Part shown: piece by piece, positions 43,021-55,081 of the stretch
Numbering within the stretch: the first letter of the stretch is position 1
Layout: every line of letters begins with the position of its first letter
Source: Engraulis encrasicolus
Taxonomy: Eukaryota; Chordata; Actinopteri; Clupeiformes; Engraulidae
DNA: 64,000 nt
Assembly: GCF_034702125.1 (NCBI RefSeq)
Contig: NC_085860.1
Location: 56,374,419 to 56,438,418 of the forward strand
Direction: 5' to 3'
Program-made: the position numbers and the translations under genes
Notes under the pieces: generated by a model
What the model was told of the DNA's origin: nothing
Seen by the model: the letters and a program-made list of their open reading frames with translations, nothing else
Database searches by the model: none

Positions 43021-44251
43021 TGGAAGAAGCTGGAGCACACTGCAGCTTAGTTTTCAAGACTTTATTTTGTGCACACACGCGACCAACGTTTCTGTGTTGC
43101 TACACCTTCTTCAGAGTCAAATCATAGCAAGAGAGAGACACACATTTAAAGACTTGACATTCACAGGTGATCCTACTTGGTTTGGCTAAATTGGTCTGAT
43201 CTCATTGCAGGTAATTGTCCCCACCCCCCAACACCAGGACAAAATTGTAGACAATTAGACAGCTTGCCAACTTCCCAAAACAAAATAAAAAAGTGAAAAA
43301 AAAACAATACACAAAGAACATTGTCAATAAAACCACAGCTACAATTATTACAAGACCACAGCCGCGATGCTGGAACAATTTGTTACAGAGAGCAAGACAT
43401 ATTGTGTTCCTCATTTATGCCCTGAGGCTCCACTGAATTTAGAGTATGAATCCAAAATGCCTTTCTACGAAGCCTCTCTGTCTAATTGTCTGCAATCTTG
43501 TCCTGGTGTTGGGGGGTGGGGTGAATTACCTGCAATGAGATGAGACCAATTTAGCCAAACCAAGTGGGATCACCTGTGACTAGGTGAATACGAGTTCTAT
43601 GCTGTCGATCAACATTGACGGAAGCACGTGAGCGAGAACTTGTTGTCACGATGTGGGTGTTATTAAATACAGCGCATTTGCAGTCGGCCACAAATATGAA
43701 CGAGACGATGAGCTCGCACCGGTTTGCTCTACTAACACACCACGTGTGAGGAGTGGGGGGACAGGCAGTGAGGAGGAGCTGAAGTGGGGACCTGCGCAAA
43801 CTTGTGTAGAGGTGTGAGACAAGACCCATGTACACACGTGAGTGAGTTGTTGACCAACCAGTTCATGGGCGCGTGACCTCGGAGGCAGTCCGCCGACGAG
43901 CGTTGAAGGGGATAAGCAACTGCAGAGGTTGCAAGATCTGACTGCAGCCGCATTCATCCCGTGATAGTTTTACACCATGTGACATGTCACCTCGTCAACG
44001 CAACGTCGACGAAATTTCGAAGTTTGACAGGAAATCTAACCGTCATGCAGCATTTTGATCCAGGGTGCATTGCTGTCTTCATGCGCATATCTGCGTTGAT
44101 GTCATGTCGAATGTACTTAATGTCAAGTCTTGAAATGTGTGTCTCTCTCTTGCTATCATTTGAAGAAGGTGTAGCAACACCGAAACGTTGGTCGGGTGTG
44201 TGCAAAAAATAAAGTCTTGAAAACTAAGCTGCAGTGTGGTCCAGCTTCTCC
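43021..44251. repeat. Nested inverted repeat of Penelope-type ends
   Basis: Outer arms 43021-43161 and 44119-44251 are reverse complements (share AGCTTAGTTTTCAAGACTTT and GAAGAAGGTGTAGCAACAC). Inner arms 43163-43268 and 43479-43580 are also reverse complements (CTACTTGGTTTGGCTAAATT and related). 43581-44118 is extra DNA in the right half. Both outer arms carry the GAAGAAGGTGT...GAAACGTTGGTC hammerhead-like segment. No supported ORF. Confidence 0.8.
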
Positions 44252-44278
44252 ATTCCAGCTATGCCAGTGACTTACTGG

Positions 44279-44476
44279 CAGTGTTGCCAGATGAGGCTGA
44301 TGATTTCCAGCCCAAAAAATGCTCAAAACCCACCTGGAAGCACTAAATCCCGCCCAATTCTATTGATGTCGATGGGAAAGATTGGGCGAGTTTTCCTGTA
44401 AAATGCCATTTTTTACCGCAGACGGCTATCTCAAGCAGCCCAATTGGGTGGGAAACAGCCCAATCTGGCAACACTG
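44279..44476 (-). mobile_element. hAT MITE, 198 bp (copy 2, opposite orientation)
   Basis: The same family as 42790-42987 and the same length, in reverse orientation. Flanks CTTACTGG / CTTACCGG (7 of 8). Confidence 0.85.
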
Positions 44477-44484
44477 CTTACCGG

Positions 44485-45001
44485 AGCCTCAATGCCAGTG
44501 ATTTCAAAAGCACTGGGACACTGATCTGTGATAGGTCTGTTAGAGCATTAGGTCCAACCCCCTATGGGCGGGGTTGAAAAGGTGGGAAAAAAGGCTTGTA
44601 GTCTCAACAGAAATCCACCTCTCTTACACTTCCTATGTCGATGATGCAAAATGACCATTTTTACATCATTGACATAGGAAGTGTTAAGAGATGAATGCGG
44701 GTTTCTCCTATCTCAGGGGGAATTGAGAGATTTTTGCAAGACCATTCAAAAGTATGACTGGGTGTCTAGCAATGGAAAGCCTAATGCAAAATGGGTGGAG
44801 TGTCCCTTTAACCGTGGGAAACGCTTCTGACGCAGGCGCAGAGTCAGAATTATGTGGGAAAACGATGAATTTGTCACCGAAAATGCACGTTTTTAAAAAT
44901 CGCCAGATGCACCAAAAAGTCGCTAAAGGCGTTAGATGAGTTTTTTGTCGCCAGTGCCCGGGATTCACTGCGGTCGGTGCGGCCAGCCTGCTATTGCTCA
45001 T
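44485..45001. other. Intergenic with MITE remnants
   Basis: Contains an inverted pair around 44618-44690 (CACTTCCTATGTCGATGATG / ACATCATTGACATAGGAAGTG). AAAGTCGCTA motifs near 44920 resemble fragments at 42380 and 51260-51360. No gene seen. Confidence 0.4.
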
Positions 45002-46141
45002 TTAACCCTTATGTTGTGTTCGGGTCATTTTTGACCTGTTTTCAAGTTTTAGTGTGAAAAAAAACACACTTTCCTTTATTTTCTTGGAATAAGGCTTCAT
45101 CTAATCCTCAGTCACAATTATTTCAACACAACAAAAATATGTTTTATCATTTTAGTAAATTCTAAAGATCCAAAAAAAAAAAAGTTACATCTGTGGTGTT
45201 CGGGGGTCAAAATTGACCCGGTATAGATTTTTGGTTGTTTTATGCATTTCTGAAAAGCTGTTGGTTGCCCTTTGTCTTCAGTTTGGTGATTTATGGTGAG
45301 GAAAATATATTTCTTGCCTGAACTTTTTTTTTGTCAGCTTTTTGATATTACAAATCCAATATGGCCGCCGGACAGTCCCATACGTCATATCTCCTGTTGT
45401 AAAAGGAGTACAGATGTATTTCTGGTGTCTACTCATATGTTTTCGTGGTCAGGGAATCCATTTCTGCATTATATAATGAGATTTTGTGCACATCTGTTTG
45501 CTAAATACATTTTTGCACATTATTTTTTTCCAAAAAACGTATCAAAAACTCATAATGGCACCCAAACCTGTAGAACTGGTCTTATACTTTCCATAAAGTT
45601 GATGTGGCAATGACATAATGGTCCATGTTCATGGCATAGGGGATTCAGATGAATAGTGTGACTTTTTTCATGTTCATTGAGGTGTTCATTTCCAATACCT
45701 TTGCATTAGATTGGCGGAATAGCTGTGACTCTGACAGAATTGTTATTTTGTATATTTACCACACTAAAATCATATAAATATTGAAAAACACCAAGTCAAC
45801 ATATTTATGCACTGAAAAACTAATTTAGTTGACATTTGGTCTTTATCCTGCTATAAATCTCTTTGGGTTGGTTTGGACCCGAACACCACAAATGCCACTC
45901 TTGATGATATTTTTTAATATTAGAGAAAAACTAATAAAATAAATTTGGGGATTGTTGTACTCTCATATCAGTTGTAATACATGGACAACATAATCACTAA
46001 TTGTATCACTTTGGGAGGTATTAATAGTGAATTTATGCAGATTTTGATTAGCCTGGGAGTACCCATGCTGCCTTGCGCATTCTTTTCGAATTGCTGGACA
46101 GCCTGGGGACCAAGGCAGAAATCTTTACATCGAAACGGGGG

Positions 46142-46146
46142 CCAAT
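46142..46146 (+). promoter_or_regulatory. CCAAT box upstream of the helicase gene
   Basis: CCAATCACAGAGCGAGGAGG lies about 90 bp upstream of the ATG, in a GC-richer patch. Confidence 0.35.
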
Positions 46147-46826
46147 CACAGAGCGAGGAGGCACGAAAGACGATGACGCGTACTACTCGACAAACGGAAG
46201 TTAGTTGCTAGTAGTTTTTCGCGAATCCATCATGGCGGCAGCCGAAGCGAAGCAATCTTTCGGAGAAGCTCTGGACAGTGTTTTGAATAGTTTGGAACGT
46301 AATTTCGCTTTGAAAAACGAACAGCGCTTAGCGTTAGAGTCGTTTGTCAGCGGAAAGGAAGATGTGTTAGCCTTACTACCGACTGGATTTGGTAAAAGTC
46401 TGATTTACCAACTCGCTCCGTTGGTTACTAAGGTAATGGGGGTTAGCGAGACCCCGGTCGTTGCTGTGGTTTCGCCATTAATAGCATTGGTGGAGGACCA
46501 AATAAAGGACGCAGTCGACCTTGGAATATCTGCAACACAGCTGGGTCAAGACGATGAAACGCCAATTGAGAGATGATGCCGTTATAAGATTCTGTTTGGC
46601 AGTCCCGAGGCCTGGCTGAGCGCGAAGTGGGAGGACATGCTAGCCACCGATGTATACAAGACCAACCTGATCGGCGTAGTTGTCGATGAAGTCCATCTTA
46701 CTTAAATAAATGGTAAGTGTTATTTCTTGATATCATTGTCCTTATGTCTGTACCTACTGTGGTTGTCACAATGTCACATTATGGGTTCATTTTCGATATC
46801 AATTTAATGTTACAGTGAGTAAAGGC

Positions 46827-47244
46827 TTAAAGGGACAGTTTGGTCAATTTCAACATGCAGTTGTATTGCTCACGCTACCCTTGACTTGTCAGTACCTGGT
46901 GATGCCACATTTTTCGGCTCAGCCCTTTCCGAGATATGAGCAATTCTAAAGGGGGCAGCGTTTGTTTACATTTTTAAAAAATGAAACATAGGCCAACTCA
47001 AAATATTTTCCCAAAAGGTACTGCTGTTTGCTAGTTGTCTGCTGATGTTTTATAAACTTTTGGATGTTTTTGGGAATAAATAAAAATGTTTTTTTGAAAT
47101 GTAAACAAAGAGCTGCCCCCATTACAATGACCAGGATCTCGGAAACGGCTGAAGAGGAAGAAAAAAAAATCTCAGGCACTGACAAGTCCAGGGTAGTGTG
47201 AGCATTACAACTGCATGTTGAAATTGACCAAACTGTCCCTTTAA
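46827..47244. mobile_element. TTAA-target MITE in the helicase intron
   Basis: Long inverted ends TTAAAGGGACAGTTTGGTCA (46827) and TGACCAAACTGTCCCTTTAA (to 47244). The arms extend at least 45 bp (to CATGCAGTTGTA). TTAA flanks suit piggyBac or Kolobok-type MITEs. Confidence 0.85.
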
Positions 47245-47453
47245 GTAGCACAGCTTTAGTCGTTTGGGTAGGGTGCGCAAATCCAAAAACTCCTTGCAGT
47301 TGAAGAAGCTAAGACTGCACGGGATTCAGACGTATAGCCCCATGGGCTCCCCCTGATTATATTTCACGTGTTCTTATCATATGCACTCCCCCCTGATTAT
47401 ATTTCACGTATTCTTATCAAAACATGCCCAGGATCTTCATCGGGGATATAACT

Positions 47454-47999
47454 TAAGCTGGGCTTACACTGTGCGACTTTTGCCCCGATTTTGCTCCGAT
47501 TTGGCACTCACACGACTTTTTGAGAGTCGGGCCGATTTCTTGCTCAATCGCAGATCAATCGTGAGTCTCGCATCGTGCAGTGTACATGGGGTAACGACAA
47601 GCAATTTCGCCTCACGATCGTGCAATCGCAGGGTTGCAAGAAAATCAAAACGGTTTGAAATTCTGGTCGTGGCTCGTGCGTAAAGCGCACAGTTAAAGCA
47701 GCGCTACGACCCGATTTGACACTTCACATGCACAAATGAATAGGGCCGTGCGATTCGCTGTTGAGCGCGACCTCATCTCTACCTCAGGTGCGCATGTTCC
47801 CTCCTCTGCAGACCGGGGAAACATGCCTGTCGTGTCGTACGGTGGAAGCATTTCACTCGCATCCGACTGTTGGCTCGTGTAGTGTGAGGACGTGGGTCGT
47901 GAGTTGTGAACTTTTAAACAGTGAAATTCCATCGTGCAGTGTGAGCAGAAGCTTAAGACCCACGAGTGAAAATATCGCACAGTGTATGCCCGGCTTTAG
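47454..47999. mobile_element. TIR MITE, about 546 bp
   Basis: Ends AAGCTGGGCTTACACTGTGCGA / TCGCACAGTGTATGCCCGGCTTTA are inverted. The interior is rich in TCGTG/CACGA motifs. Flanking TTA/TAA suits a PIF/Harbinger-type target. Confidence 0.7.
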
Positions 48000-49391
48000 G
48001 TGAGAGACAGAGAGAGAGCTTCCATGCTTAACCTAACTACCCCCTAACTAGGCCCTAAGTGTAATGTAATGTTTTGCCTTTTGTATGAAGAGGCACAGGT
48101 CAAGACACAATTCTGAACAGCTATGACTGTAATGCAAATGATTTCCATGTTGTGATGTTGTTCTTGTATTCTCTTATTTTGTAGAAACACCGGTACTGGC
48201 ATTGACTGTGTCTGCGGAATTGCACACAAGAGAAATTGTCAGGAGACCGCTCCAACTCCAAAACCCAGTTGACATCATTGCCAGCCCCAATCGACCCAAC
48301 ATCAGACTCTCCATAAGACGACTTTCGAGTGAGGCACTGGACTGTTTCGACTGGCTCGTGAAGGACTTGAAAGAGAAAGGAGTGGAGATGTCACCAGTCA
48401 ATATATACTGCCGGACAATAAACACGAGGGAGAGAACGATGCTTAAAGAAAGTCTAAATGGTTGCTTTAGGAAAGCCCTGTATGTACATTTTGAGCCTCA
48501 CGTGTCCAGTGTGGAGCCTGACCTTTCCTGCTGCACCTATTGCCACTCATTATACAAGTGTAACTCTGACTGTTGCTCTGTGCCAAAACCCAACTTTGAA
48601 ATACCCAAACAAATCCTGTCACCTGTCAAATGCAGAAATGTCACATTGGAAGAGCAGGGACTGGTCAGACAGCTTTTGGAGGAGTATAAGGATAGCCTGA
48701 TTGCACCAGGTGAACACCTTTACACAAATGCCTCATTCTGCACTGGTTTCAGCAATGTACTAATTTACTCAGTTTTGGAAAGTCTTTGTGATATTTGACA
48801 TGACTTATGTCATGCAGAATCTCCCTGTATTTGACATAATGGCCAGGACATCCTACGCATTGTTCACAAAGTATTTAAATATTTTGATGTGTGTGAATTC
48901 CCTGACATTCCTGAAAAACCATACCTGTCACCAGACATGGACTTTCCAGTGTATTTTGATGTTGAGGATGAGGATGCTGAAACCTCTCTAAGCAGCATTG
49001 AGTCAGGCTTATCCATGCTTCCATTATCAGATTAAGTACAGAGCCACTGTAAATAATTGTAAATAACTGCACACTTGTATATATTGTAAATATCATTCTG
49101 AATAAATACTTTACATTTTTAAACTACATGTTGTAATGTGTTCCCTGAAAACTAATGAAGAGACAGCTTGGTAAAGGAAATGATTTTAATGAAGGACAAT
49201 GACTTAGAATAACAAACAAGAATAACAAACTATTTCAAAGCAAGAAAATAGAAAAGTAATTAAGTAAAACCTATTTTAATAATTTTGGCATTCACCTTTT
49301 TGAAGACGCCGTACCAACATTGACGGTCGCCTGTAAGGCAGCATGGGTGTTACCTGGCTAGACAAACAGTACAAATAACTCAAAGGACACT

Positions 49392-49562
49392 GCACCATTC
49401 ATTCAGTTTGCTGCTCATCCACGTCCACAGTGCCTTGTGATCGAGCTTTGCCAACAAGTCATTTCGGAAGGCAGGGAATGCAGTAGATGTGCGACCTGGT
49501 TTCTGTTTAAAAAGTTCTGCCTCTTGCAGTGTGTCCACCAAGGTGAGGATGTCTTGTCATGT
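49392..49562 (-). pseudogene. Coding-like exon on the minus strand of the TTAA unit
   Basis: On the minus strand, about 55 codons are open with protein-like composition, including KQKPGRTSTAFPAFRND and LWTWMSSKLNEW. It is not recognised. It faces the helicase gene tail to tail. It may be a remnant of a second gene carried by the unit. Confidence 0.35.
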
Positions 49563-50807
49563 CCACATGGTGAGCTCCACTTGGTCTTGTTATGCCCAGC
49601 TCCTTGTCAGTGCCTGCCATCATCTGTTTAAAGAAATAAGTGGATACCAAGGCTTAGGCTATTAAAAACAGAATATGTTCAGATAATCTAGGCCCATTAT
49701 TACAGTACACATTATGGTAAATTAATACAGTAAGGGGGGAGGGTTGGAGTGAGGGTCGTGTCAGTGAGTGCAGGGGGACTGTGAAATGCTCTCCCCTCTA
49801 TCGATTGACTGGGACAACTACCAAACCGTGCTCATTTTCTGGACTTTTTAAATGACTAGTTAATGGCAGATCAGTAAGAAAACCTAAACAAGAACTGTTA
49901 CGTTGTCTATGAAGAGATTATAATGTAATAGTGAGCGAGCATTGAATTTAAGGAGCTGGAGCTACCAGTTTGAGCGATTGAACAGAGTAAACTGGATACC
50001 TGAGTTGGCACTTGGAGTCGGTGGGTTTGGCAATGTCTTTTTCAAATCCCTCGGTGTCGTCGATGGCGTTGGCTCGCGTGGCCTTTTGGAGAGGTTGCCG
50101 TCCTTCCTCCCATTGCCTGAATATTAGGTGAATCCTTTCCGAGTCTGTTTATGACTGAGGCGCAACGCGAACAACATCTCCTTGACTGTCCCGACACGGA
50201 GGATACAATCAAGCCTAGGAACGCCAGCCTGTTCGAAATAGTTGTTTCTTTTTTCACTGCGAACATGTCAGTTGAATGTCCATATGTAGATGGTGGTCCT
50301 TCTCATTTGTCTTGCACAAACGGCAAAAATCGTCTGGCGCCATTGTTGATTTCTAGACTGTTTTAGCTTCTTCAATTTCTGTGGCTTCTTGCAGATAATT
50401 TCCTCGTCGCGATATACACACGTCATCGCGCGCAAGGCAGCATGGGTTCTCTCTGGCGAGTGATAGACACTCGTGCCGTCCAATCAACGGCTACGGAAAC
50501 CACACCTCCCTACGAGATAATGTACAGTTGGTCCCCAGACTCAATCACACTTGTGATTGAGTATGGCGTTTGCCGCCAGACAAGATTTTGATAGTTTTGG
50601 TCATCAAAAACGATTTGCATAATGTAAGATAAAAGATCTTTAGAGTCAAAAATATGAATACATACCAAGTTAGCCATGAGATGAAAAACAATATTTGATG
50701 ATAACTAGTGTTTTTAGGTATTTTACAGCTGAGTTTTGTTATCACGGGTCAAAAATGACCCGAACACCACAGGTGTATGCAGCTTATGAACACAACACAA
50801 GGGTTAA

Positions 50808-52525
50808 ATTTGTCATAAGGGTATGCATATCCCAAGGAGCCGTTATGGTAGCTTTTGTGATACGCACCGGATTCTCATGCCCCCTGTATCTGCTTGTAGG
50901 GTAGACCGAGTAAAGTTAAGTACAGGGTACAGTTGAGGTAAGTCAAATATACCTGTGTAATAACAAGACTCACTCTGATCTAATTCCAAAGTGTAGGCAC
51001 AACATAAATGACAGTCCCAAAACATTTGGTGACCATATTGAAGATTGTGTAATCTCTGTTAATGTTGACATTCGCTTCCTGCCATATCTGTGTCCCATAT
51101 CGCTTGCCGTAGCCTCATACAAGCAGATGTACATGTGCATGAGAATTCCTGTGCATATCACAAAAGCTGCCACACCGTAGTGCATCATGTGTCACGTCTG
51201 TCTCTACCCGCCACTGAAAATGCATTGTGTGGTGTCGTGGGGAGGGAGACTGATTTGCCTCTCACAAGACAAGCGAAATAGTCGCTAGATTCGGCCAGAT
51301 TGAGCCTGAAAAGTCGCTAGATGATTTATTTTTGTCGCCAGAGGTGGTCAAAAGTCGCTAAATTGGCAACACCGTTTCCCGCATTGGAATGTTTTGGCAA
51401 CGGTAGAGTCGGGAAACATTCAGGGTTCCCACTCTTTTTCAAAAATCATTTTCCAGGACATTTCCAGGACTACTTTTGGATAATTCAGGACGGATGTTTT
51501 CCCGTTGGACGCACAATTTGGACATACACAGCGACACAATTAATTTCACAGATAATATGATAATGTGAATGTGACTCAGGTTGAATTGAGTTGTAATAAT
51601 TTAGTAATACAGTAAATTATTGTTAGGGAATAGGGTACGCCCTAGGGTACGTCAGTGGGTACGTCCAAAGACGATCTAGAGAAAACTGCTTACTGGCGTC
51701 ATAAGAGCACACTGTAGTATGGCATGGTCGCAAGGGGAGTCACTTTCTTCTTGTGCGGGTAGCACACTGGCAGCATGGTTAAGTGCAATGCCACTACCGC
51801 CAGGGCTGGAGGGTGGAACAGGTCATAGGACAATGTGAATTTGTGTCAGATGTTCTTAATTAACCCATGCAATTAACGCTGACAGACAGCTGTAATTAAT
51901 TTAACCACAAAGTGACCATTGACAACCGGACATCCCAATTTGAGCGAGCCGGAACTTGCAGCAGCCACTCCGCCCACAATGCAATTCAAATTGCAAAGTT
52001 TCCAGTGTCACAATTTTTATCCATCATGGCGTTGCACCCACTGTCCATGCGCACGGCGTTCCCAGGCTACACCCCTGTACTACACCGTGGCCAATGCCCT
52101 TTACTGCGAAAAAAAAAACCGTTCTTATCCATTCTATATTCTTTGGGTACGTCCAAAGAATATAGTCCACATCTGGACATTAGTAACAGATGCCAAAAGC
52201 ATGTTTGGAAGGCACATTCCAACCTACGCGGCTGAGCGTGCCTATAGGAAACCAAACTGCGGATGCGCAGGTGCTGGCAGACAAGAAGTCAAGTTTCGCA
52301 AGGAGTACTGTTGACCGAGGACAAGGCCAACAGGACAGCCACAGGTAGCAGAGAAGTGACAGCACCAGCGGGAGGGGGCAGATCGTCGCGCCTCCCGAAT
52401 TCAAAATTAGGCTACTTTAAATAGGCAGGCTAACGCATGCCATTGGTTGAGGCTGCTCCAATGGCCAAAAAACAATTACTTCAGTGCGTACCGCTACACC
52501 GTCATTGGATCTGAATGACTGGTGT
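50808..52525. other. Intergenic with repeat fragments
   Basis: 51245-51375 has AAGTCGCTAGAT and TGGCAACACCG pieces of the CAGTGTTGCC MITE type. GGGTACGTC repeats near 51640-51665 and 52146. Short ORFs lack support. Confidence 0.4.
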
Positions 52526-52819
52526 TTAGCCAGTGTTAAGCGTCCACAGAATTTCAGCCTTCAGTGTGTCAGTGGAGCCCAACAGATTACGAATACCAGA
52601 CGCAACAGTAGAATTAGTAGAGCTACCGGTATTATTTTTTAACGTAGCGCCACTTGCTGCTGAACAGAACTGGGAAATTCCATGGGAATTGCGTGCTGCA
52701 TTTGCCGACTCCTGGTGTTTGCTGGATTTTGTGTGAGACTCCAGTGCCTTGATCCCAAGGGTCCCGAGTTTAAGAGTTCTTTTGCAGAACGTGCAGTATG
52801 CCTCAGGCTGGGGATCCAT
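52526..52819 (-). pseudogene. BED-type zinc-finger exon of a hAT-like transposase
   Basis: 97 codons from ATG (minus strand) with CTFCKRTL...ESHTKSSKH: C-2-C-15-H-5-H, a BED-like finger typical of the N-terminus of hAT-related fish transposases. It is followed by a Ser/Thr-rich linker and AEILWTL, after which the frame stops. No catalytic domain is found downstream, so it is a fragment. Confidence 0.6.
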
Positions 52820-53532
52820 TATAGCGTTACGTTAATGCAGCTGGACGCGACGTATTGGATACCTCAGTGTCGACGCACTGCTACAACAGCTCGCGTGGCC
52901 CTAGAATTATATACAGGAAGTATATCAATCTACATTTCTAGCCGTTTTTATTGATATAGAAAACAAACTGCCCCTAAATTACAGTTCAAAATGCTCTTCA
53001 AAACGCGGCACATGTGTTTTTTTCCACTCACAGCTTGACCTCGTATTGTTATGCCAATGGTCGAAATCGAACATAATCATTTGAACCCAGGCATCATAAG
53101 CACATGGGACATAAATGCTTGTAGTCAATATTTTGTACATCCAAAAGTTCGATAGATGTCAAAAATCTACTATATATTACCTCCATGGTGCCGTGCGTGA
53201 AGCTGTGACATACGTAACGTCATGATGTCATCCAGCGACTTTTCAGCTAGCCAATAGCGGCTTAAGCTGATTTTTTTTAGGTACACTGGCCACACCAAAA
53301 GCTCTTTCACCCAGCTCCGTTGAAACCTCTCTTTCTCAGCCAAATAGACAGGTCATCATCTGGGAAAATTAGGCCTTTCGTCCTACCGCACTTTTCTCTG
53401 TGGATTACTGACCAGAAGGCCTATTGGAAGAAATTAAAACATGGGGCCACGTCAATTTTTGCTCAGAATTCAATATGGCCGCCATTTTCCAAAATGACTT
53501 GTTTTCATGCATTATTGCATTGTACTATAAGG

Positions 53533-55073
53533 TAGGGCTGCACAATTAATCGAATTTTAATCAAAATCGCGATTTTGGCCGCCACGATCATAAAACATGA
53601 AAATCGCGATTTTATGGGAGGAAATTCAGTGTTCCATCTAAGCTGCGCACCTGCAGACTTGTGCACTGCTCGCACGTTCTCAGCACAAAGACATTTCAGC
53701 CAATAGTAATATTGTTGACAACTGTCTCTGGGTGGAGGATAAGTCTGTGAACCAATAAGCAGACAGTACTGAGAGGGGGCGGGCGGCAGCATTTTGGCAG
53801 GCTGGCTGTGAGTCGGAGATGGAAATCTCCCTGTCAGTGGACTCACTGCTGGGCAGTGGAGGGGAGTTGTGTCATCCTAATGGTGGATATATATGAGGAA
53901 TTCAAACATTAAACCAGCCATTGCATGATGCTGGAGTCTCTGAAGGTGTTTTGAAACTATGTGCTTTGACCAGCAACTGTTTGTGATTATGGAAAACCAA
54001 GAGAAATAGCTTTAATTCTGGTCTAAAAAAATCGCTAGTTAGCATGCTAACACAAACGAAATAAGCTAAGTAATGTTGTCTACAACAATTAGAGTGGCTG
54101 TTACTCACAACTCATTAACACCAACCTGCGTGTAGATATCATAGCTGTTTTAGGTGGACAAGTCATGTAAAGTTAGACTGGTGCAGTGAGTTAAATTACA
54201 ATGAGTGAAACACAATTTGTAGCTGCCATAGTTGCTTCTGCTTCCTATTCACTTAAGTGTGTTTGCTAGCTTGGCAAATGCACTGGAGTCCAAACTGGAA
54301 GAACCTAAGAGAACCATAGAAAATAATACACATCATACAGCTATATGTTTTATTAAAATGGTAATGCTTTCATGCCAAGTTATGAAGTTTTACTTTACAG
54401 ACCAGAGCATATGCATATTATTAAATTCAAAAGTGACAGCTCTTCAGCACAGCCCTTTGATTTCTCAACTCACTCTCTCTTTCCCTAGTAAAAACACAGA
54501 GATAACCTTCTTCTAACTCTCCTACTCACAGGTGCACTACCTCCAGTCCAGAATTGAAATTAGCTGGGAACCAATAGACAGCACAAACGTTAAGCTTATC
54601 AAGTTGGTTATGCTGCCTTGCTTTGTGAGTGTAGACATGCCATCATGCAGACCACAGCTTCTTGGTGGCCTAGGTACACACATGTTCTGGTCTTCACTCA
54701 CCCTGCCCTGCCAATGTCATATTACAAATCAAACACAGTGATTACCCCCACTTCCTGAAATAGGCCCTACTTGTGTTTTTGCAAGTGATTTGGGAAAATA
54801 CAGTGTGATGCCACTCAGTTGGCTTGTTGAGGAGCCAATAAGATCTTGCCACTGTAGGCCTATGGCATATTTTATCATATTTTATCATATTCACTACATA
54901 ACTTTACTGAAATTTTAAGAAGCAGATTTTTTTTTTTTTAAATTTGGCTTTATTTTTTTGATAGGCTACTCTGGAATGGGAGGGGGCGTGTGTGTAATCG
55001 TGATTATAATCGAAATCGCAATTTTCATCAAAATAATCGTGATTATGATTTTTTCCATAATCGTGCAGCCCTA
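53533..55073. mobile_element. hAT element without transposase, 1541 bp
   Basis: Ends TAGGGCTGCACAATTAATCG / ATCGTGCAGCCCTA with subterminal AATCGCGATTTT blocks. Flanked by a perfect 8-bp duplication CTATAAGG (53525-53532 and 55074-55081). The interior is AT-rich and has no transposase ORF. Confidence 0.9.
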
Positions 55074-55081
55074 CTATAAGG

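Larger units (their letters stand above)
46232..49106 (+). pseudogene. RecQ-type DNA helicase gene, broken
   Basis: ATG at 46232 in a good context (ATCATGGCGG). The first exon carries motif 0/I (LLPTGFGKSLIYQLAP, Walker A) and Ia (VVSPLIALVEDQI), then stops at 46574. The next frame holds ILFGSPEAWL and VVVDEVHLT (Walker B, DEVH). 48185-48709, after an acceptor GTAG, carries LALTVSAE (motif III position), SPNRPNIR and IYCRT (motif IV), then jumps to a zinc-like CCTYCHSLYKCNSDC. Motifs V and VI are missing. A last coding-like piece ends at TAA near 49035, with AATAAA at 49101-49106. Frameshift, deletion and MITE insertions in the intron mark it as a pseudogene. RecQ helicases unwind DNA in recombination and repair. 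Confidence 0.75.
45002..50807. mobile_element. TTAA-flanked unit with piggyBac-like ends (5.8 kb)
   Basis: Left TTAACCCTTATGTTGTGTTC (45002) and right GAACACAACACAAGGGTTAA (to 50807) are inverted and both sit on TTAA. Subterminal GTGTTCGGGTCA-type blocks occur at both sides (45019 and 45198; 50755 inverted) and once inside at 45886. Second inner inverted pair CCCATGCTGCCTTGCGC (46064) / GCGCAAGGCAGCATGGG (50429). The unit contains a RecQ-type helicase relic rather than a transposase. Whether it moved as one unit, or whether two separate elements frame it by chance, is not settled. Confidence 0.5.

Noticed and set aside
43551..43957. Minus-strand ORFs around 43.6-43.9 kb
   Set aside because: Three overlapping frames are open with no domain, inside an inverted-repeat structure.
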